DNA of 64,000 nucleotides from Cryptomeria japonica (Eukaryota; Streptophyta; Pinopsida; Cupressales; Cupressaceae), in assembly GCF_030272615.1 (NCBI RefSeq), contig NC_081407.1, positions 142,480,897-142,544,896 on the forward strand, read 5' to 3'. Below are positions 58,537 to 64,000 of this stretch, piece by piece (position 1 is the stretch's first letter; every line of letters starts with the position of its first letter). The position numbers were made by a program, and so were the translations under genes. The notes beneath the pieces are model-generated. The model ran no database searches, was not told the DNA's origin, and worked only from the letters and a program-made list of their open reading frames with translations.

Positions 58537-58551
58537 AAAGTGGGGGCTAAA
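58537..58551 (+). promoter_or_regulatory. Polypurine tract of element E
   Basis: AAAGTGGGGGCTAAA directly before the LTR start TGTAACGTC. It identifies the LTR at 58552 as a 3' LTR. Confidence 0.85.
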
Positions 58552-59078
58552 TGTAACGTCATAAATTTTCACCAGTCCAATTTACACCTCATGTTTGTAC
58601 CTCTAATTTAGCATGTCCTATCTTCATCTCCTTTCTAGGTCTGTTTGTGCCTATTCTCTAGCTTTGAGGCCATGATAGTTTTTTGTGGGTCCTACCATGG
58701 GATACCCACCCTCTTTTAGTATTGTTTTGGTCTTGATTATGGTGAGACTAGGGCATGGAGTGCCCTTGTCTGGACCATGGCATACCAAAATGCCATGGTC
58801 CCACTTAATCCAACCCAAATTTGAAATAGGGTTGGGGCTATATCTCATCAGTAAGATTTGATCCACGTGGCTCTGCATGACCATTGGAGGTCGACCTAAT
58901 CAGTAATTTGCCTAGGAACCCCTATATATAAAGATATTATATCAATTCATTTTAGATCTAAGTCTCCATATACAAGCAATCTAACATTTGTACATTCGTT
59001 AAGCATTCATCAAGAATTTTCAAATATCTTCAAGCCTGCAAATTCACCATTCAAGCATTGTTGAGAAAGGTCATGTCA
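58552..59078 (+). mobile_element. 3' LTR of element E (interrupted)
   Basis: It matches 46898-47420 and includes the same TATA-like CCCCTATATATAAAG near 58920. Similarity stops at 59075, immediately before another LTR-like start (TGTAGTGTCC, 59079), so the LTR is broken by a further insertion; its right part was not found. Confidence 0.85.
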
Positions 59079-60250
59079 TGTAGTGTCCCTCCTCAGTTTA
59101 TCTTTTGATCTATGCATTAGTAGGCTTGTTTAGACATGACAATAATACTTGGATGGCTTCTTATGACTTTGCACTTATCTTAGATGCTATTTTGTGATGT
59201 TAGACACTTCGTCATAGACATACGCTATATGATGATTATTATGATCGATTGTCATATCTTGGATCATTATGATAATAATGGGATTTATTATTATTGATTA
59301 TGGGATAATATGGATATATGTTATTTGATAGATTTTATATGTGTACACATGCTTGATGACTTTATATGATTCATTATGTTGATGGTTTATGATTGATTAA
59401 GCACTAGATGATATTGTGGATAGTTTTATGTCGATTATGCATTTGAGGAGATTATTGACATACTAACCCCATCTCTTGTTTACATATACGATGAGATTCT
59501 TACTTGATGTGTCTGTCATTTTTAGACTATCTTCATGGTAGAATCAATGTCACATCACTCATTGTGAGTGTGATGTGCCATTGTGAAATTCTACTACGTG
59601 TCTGCCATTTATATATATGCATATATATGCACCATTGCTTTGTGGTTGCAGGATTTGCAAGTACTAGACACTTATTCCTCCTAGATTACTAGTTGCGAGC
59701 TTCTCCTGGTTACATAGGTGTGAGTGTGTCTTCATTCCCAATGGTATATGTGGTTTTAGAGTTGACACAAGTTTCCTTCACCTACTCTAGGTCTAAGTCG
59801 TTGCCAAGTTGGTTAGTCGGTTTGGTGAGTATGTTAGTATCTGATGATTTATTCGATTATATGTGATGATGTGATTTTTAATGTCTAGATTGATTGTTTG
59901 ATTTATAGTATTTTGTCTATTTGATTGTTGGGTATTCAATCCTTAATTGTTTATTTATTTAATATCTAATTATGATTTATTTATTATTTATTATTTAATG
60001 GATATCTATTATTTATTATTTAATGGATATCTATGATTTATTTACCCCTTTATTTATTTGTAGCTTGCTTATGTCTATAGTTTAATTATTTATTCAGTAT
60101 TAATATTTGTTGGTTATTTAATAGTTATGAGCCTTTAATAATTTATTTATTAATGTTTCCTTTAGATTATTTAATTAAAATGATTTTGTCTATAGTTCAT
60201 CTATTTAATATAGTTGACTTTATATGCACTTGGGATATGTAAATACTCCT
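59079..60250 (+). mobile_element. LTR-like sequence interrupting the 3' LTR
   Basis: It starts TGTAGTGTCCCTCC with no coding frame and becomes very AT-rich after 59930. A 26-bp tandem duplication of TATTTATTATTTAATGGATA lies at about 59982-60035, and a TATATATGCATATATA palindrome near 59612-59627. The right end is not defined. Confidence 0.4.
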
Positions 60251-60376
60251 TGGTAAAATAAAAAAATGGATCACTGAAGTGCTGTTCTGGTTCCTCCCAA
60301 AACTGATGACCAAAACTGATCTTAGAAGACTACTCCCTCTGAGATATACATTACTTCTAATGTCCCTAGACATTTT

Positions 60377-63300
60377 TCACATCCACCTCTCCCCCTTTGA
60401 CAACAATGCCAAAGACCGGGGCAAAAAAGAATAAGAAATGAAATTCTTTACAAACCAAAATGTGATTACCGATTCTAGATATACTTGAGAATATCTGGAT
60501 AAGCACCCTTCAAAAATGTCAAATAAGTATCCCAACCAAATTTCAAAGTTCCCAAAAGTTCCCAAAATAGATACAAACCCATTTAGAATATAAGCGTGCA
60601 GTTCTTCCTCTGTTAGGGTTGGCAGTGTGGGCAAACTCATCTGTTCCATACATTCTCGTTTATGAAGTAATAAAGTATTTAGTCGGGGACTTACCAAACC
60701 TCTCAACTCTCTGGCCCGTCGGATTAACTTGTCTTTTTCCTTCTCTAGGGCTTAAGTTTTAGACTCTAAAAGAAAAATCTGTCCATCAACCATGTTGGTC
60801 AATGATTCAGTACCATCAAAACTGACTACAAGTTGTTCGAACTTGTCCTTATCCTCCTTAACTTTATTATCCAAATCTTTTGTTAGTTTTTCCATGTGAG
60901 TGCAAGACCGGTATATTCGACTACATTAATGAAGAGCCTCATCAATCCTTGTCATTTCATCTATTAGATTAGCCTTGTTGGATGTGATCATGTTATCACA
61001 TATGACTTTCCTAGCTACATTATACCTCTCTACTAATTGCTGGTTTGAAGTTTGTTGAAGAGTTTTAAACTCTTTGGAAATATGCTCTGTCAAACCTTTC
61101 AGTTTTCCGGATGGGATTCCAATCTGATCTACCTTATATTGCAGTGAAAGATGCTGCAAAATCGGAATGGCCTGCTCAATAACCTACTTGTCTTTAGTCC
61201 CTTCCTTCCTTAACTTTTGAGATGCAACATACATCAATTTAAAACTGCTTAGCTACTCAATATTCTTCTATGCAAAATCAACTTGACTGGATGAGTCAAG
61301 TGCCAACAATGAATGACTATCCAAAATCTTCCTAGAGGATTCAACCTTGTGACTTGCACCGATGGCTTCACCACTTGGTGTAGTAAGTTGTTCAACATTA
61401 ACCTCTTCAGTATGTACATTTGGTGCTGAAGGTTCAATATCCTCAATCTATTTATTTTTTGTATCCACATCAATAAACTCTATATCCAGAATATTATGTT
61501 CCGATGTATCCTACTTATCATGTATAGTTTCAATATTATCTATAGGTTTCTCTATATTTTGCACAAGTGGTTCTACCAGAGGAATATACTCTATTAGTTT
61601 CTATTCAAAAACCGGTGGATCCATGCCCAATATACCTTTCCCCTATCATCTACCAGGATGTCTAGAGTGTTAGAATTTTGAGGGACTTTCGGTGATGTAA
61701 AGAACCCAGGTTTATCTACAAATAATTTTACCCAAGCCTCAGGTGTCTCTTTAACTATCTCATTTACTCTACCTACCATGAGACTCACATGCCGACGTTT
61801 ACTTCAGAAAATTGTTTTGTTTGCAAACTCTAGACACTGCTGTATCTTCTCATCTATTATGGCTCCACAAACAGTTAACAACTCATGTATCTTTATATTT
61901 ATATCCTCTTCAACCGTAGATAACCTTCTAGCATCTATTTTATTATACAAATCTCTCGGTATTTGCCTTTCTATCTCTATTAATCTTTCTTATATATATT
62001 TAAGTATAACAAAACTTCTTCCTCAATTCCCATTTGCTCCTTATCATCCATATGTACATAGTAATGTTGTATATTACTCAAATTCCATCTTTAGTTATTT
62101 GATCAGTCAACTCAGCAATTGAGAGAGGAGGAATGACTTCGATACCCTTACTGGATTTGAGATCTATATCTATATCTGATTTCTTCTTCTTGTCGGGAGT
62201 AGAGGTAGACTCCTTAACCAATTTCCTCTTCTTCGTGGGCTTCCTCTCCTTTAAAATTTTCTTAGGTGCTGTCAGAGGGGTAACCTTTACTTTCTGTTGT
62301 TTCCCTTCTTCAGGTTTCTTCCTCTGTATTTGTATATAATTCTTGGGAATATATGGGGGCTCATCATCAGTATCAGAACCAGATTTAACAGGGGTAATAT
62401 AAGTCTTCAATTTCTTTCTCTTTACTACACCTTTGCCGGTTGCTGCTGCTGGTGAGGCCTGAACTACTGCTGGAGAAGATCCTTCAGCTAGTCCAATAAT
62501 ATGTTTGATTTCAGAAGACATCTTTTGTACAACTTCCCCAACCTTCTTTATCTTTCCTTCCCTTTTCTTCTTGTTGAATCCTATCTGAACTTTGGATTCC
62601 TTCTGATTTGTTGTCCCAAAGGTTTTCTCCTGTTCATCTACCAGGGCATCAATAAGAGTATTGGTATATAAGTCCAATATCTCAACATCTACCTCATAGA
62701 CCATCTATATGATCCAAATCTTTCGTGGTTGCACTCCCTCCATCAGTGTTTCATCCTTCTTCACCATAAAGAAGATTTCAGTTGAGTATTTGTCAACTAT
62801 ATGCTTAGGAACTCTTTCTCTCTACCTCATTATTTTCTAAAATGATTTGAAATAACCCCATAGAATGGAGTCTCTCTCTTTTTCCTATCCCAAACCTCTT
62901 ATAGCTTCTTTAATTTGTTTTCCTACTGGGATATCAAATGTCCATTGTGTTTTGTTAGATCTCGGTAACTCATTCAAAAAGAAAAGCATCAAGCAAACCA
63001 CAAGGTTTCCATACTAGAAAATACCTTTCTTCTCACCCTTAATCTTTCGTAGGTTTATAATTAACTCATCACACATCCATTGACATAGATTATACTTTTC
63101 ATTTTCTTTGACCATCTTGTGAGTACAGTAAATGCATGAACTAGAAACAAAGTTCAATTAGTTTGATTGGGTTACCTTGTAATCGATGATCATGCTTGCA
63201 AATTGATCAACTTTGTCTCTAATAATGCTTATCCTCATTGAACGGTTGTCAAAAGTTGAACCAGTTAACTTCTCCACCTCATTGTTAGGTATTTTCTTCT

Positions 63301-63769
63301 TTCCGAGAATCTAACCAGCTAGGGGCAAACTGGTGATTGCACAAATAGCTTCCTTAGTGATCTTGTAAGGTCGGTCAAGCCATATGAATTCCACATGGAC
63401 TCGACTCAACACATACTTGATCATATCATCTTCAAATTTCAACATCTCCAAAATGTCCATGAAACCTTGATCCCTTAGAACTTGGAATTTCGGTTTCATC
63501 AATCTCCTTCTATCCAACAGATTTGTCATGTACATTGTTTTTATTTTAGCAGAACCCAAATCCTCCAGAGTGTAGTGGATATATGCATGAACATCCTCAA
63601 CATACAAGACTGCATCAGTAACCCTAGAAAATGCACCAACTGAATCATTAACCTTTACAATATGAGGGCATTGCTTGAAAATAGGGTGTGGATGGTCCTT
63701 GATGTCAACAACAACAGGGGTAGCCATACCTACCAGAGCAGAGGTCAATCCATAAGCCATTGCAAACAA
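60377..63769 (-). pseudogene. Long ORF remnant of unknown family
   Basis: The first part, 63769-63311 (152 aa), is open: YVEDVHAYIHYTLEDLGSAKIK and VHVEFIWLDRPYKITKEAI, the second resembling domains of plant transposon-associated proteins. The same frame continues with stops to 62704, then an open 208-aa Lys/Ser-rich segment (nuclear-signal-like KRKKLK, PTKKRKL) to 62078. A frame change covers 61788-61249, and the original frame returns for 61159-60377 with a heptad-like, probably coiled-coil stretch (MEKLTKDLDNKVKEDKDKFEQ). In total about 1,130 codons with roughly ten stops and two frameshifts. The family is not identified; the continuity argues for one large protein. Confidence 0.55.
60386..60400 (-). 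promoter_or_regulatory. Polypurine-tract-like sequence of element F
   Basis: The minus strand reads TCAAAGGGGGAGAGG just after the ORF end, in the context GGCATTGTTGTCAAAGGGGG often seen before plant retroelement 3' LTRs. Confidence 0.6.
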
Positions 63770-64000
63770 AAGATAGCTCCAAAACTGATAAAATAATACA
63801 CAACCTTTGTCGGTGAAAGCTCTTGAAAATTTTCTCTAAATGCATTGTAATTCACTTTGAGAATTCTCTTGATCACCTTCAATCACCTTGAACTCGCTTT
63901 ATTTTGGTCTAAATGCTGTGTGATTAAAAATGAACCAACATTTCCCTTCTATTATGTGAAACCCTAATTTCCTATTGACATTAATTCATGCCAACATATG

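Larger units (their letters stand above)
46898..59078 (+). mobile_element. Element E: LTR pair with gag-like remnants, no pol seen
   Basis: A 5' LTR starting TGTAGTGTCATAAATT (46898) and a 3' LTR starting TGTAACGTCATAAATT (58552) lie in the same direction and match for over 500 bp. A polypurine tract sits directly before the second. Between them are gag-like fragments, nested LTRs, two host gene fragments, a foldback and tandem repeats. No RT or integrase was recognised. Treating the two LTRs as one element is inference; they could be from two related copies. Confidence 0.65.
60251..63996 (-). mobile_element. Element F: retroelement-like unit with a single long degraded ORF
   Basis: On the minus strand an LTR-like start TGTTGGCATGAA lies at 63996, a long coding remnant runs from 63769 to about 60377, and a purine tract TCAAAGGGGGAGAGG (60400-60386) follows the ORF end, as expected before a 3' LTR. 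No gag, protease, RT or integrase was recognised between them. The window edge and the neighbour at 60250 hide both ends. Confidence 0.5.

Overview
This window is plant nuclear DNA made almost entirely of nested, mostly decayed transposable elements. No intact host gene or RNA gene was recognised. The sequence is visibly AT-rich. Its LTRs are long, many are solo, insertions sit inside insertions up to five levels deep, and there are old L1-type LINE remnants. This fits a large, slowly purged genome such as a gymnosperm; that placement is inference from repeat style, not from a marker gene.

Layout. (1) 1-10834, minus: the 5' end and body of a young Ty3/gypsy element of the Tat lineage (two RNase H domains, G-patch, very long repeat-rich leader). 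Its gag-pol frame is open for about 7.5 kb except for two in-frame stop codons; its 3' LTR lies left of the window. (2) 10835-20941, minus: a Ty1/copia element ('copia-B') cut into four coding pieces. It was invaded by the Tat element at 10835, by a second gypsy element ('gypsy-C', 11551-16712, plus, TSD CTCAT) and by a solo LTR (18449-19477). Gypsy-C itself carries a solo LTR (14920-15706) and a large internal deletion. (3) 20981-23953: a long LTR-like sequence, probably of an older element into which copia-B inserted. (4) 24166-35045: two diverged tandem copies (A and B) of a roughly 5.2-5.5 kb unit, each holding an L1-type LINE ORF2 remnant on the minus strand. Copy A has an LTR insertion; copy B has a PIF/Harbinger-like MITE (TSD TAA) whose empty site survives in copy A. 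(5) 35450-38094: a LINE ORF1 remnant (plus) interrupted by an LTR. (6) 38095-46258: a decayed Ty1/copia element ('copia-A', plus) with both LTRs and a 1.65-kb solo LTR (TSD AGATT) nested in its leader. (7) 46898-59078: a pair of related LTRs with a polypurine tract bracketing gag-like remnants, a solo LTR (TSD TGATG), an intronless 3'-truncated prolyl 4-hydroxylase fragment, an intronless P4-ATPase (flippase) fragment, a foldback structure and tandem repeats; no pol was recognised. (8) 60251-63996, minus: an element with a PPT-like tract and one long degraded ORF of unknown family, with no recognisable gag or pol.

How the parts relate: the retroelement genes act only within their own elements. 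Relative ages can be read from who interrupts whom: the element owning the 20981-23953 LTR is older than copia-B, which is older than gypsy-C, the 18449 solo LTR and the Tat element; gypsy-C is older than the 14920 solo LTR. The most unusual items are the leader arrays of the Tat element, the captured host gene fragments inside an LTR pair, the hairpin at 56319-56401 and the single-ORF element at the right edge. All percentages and homologies were judged by eye; none was computed.
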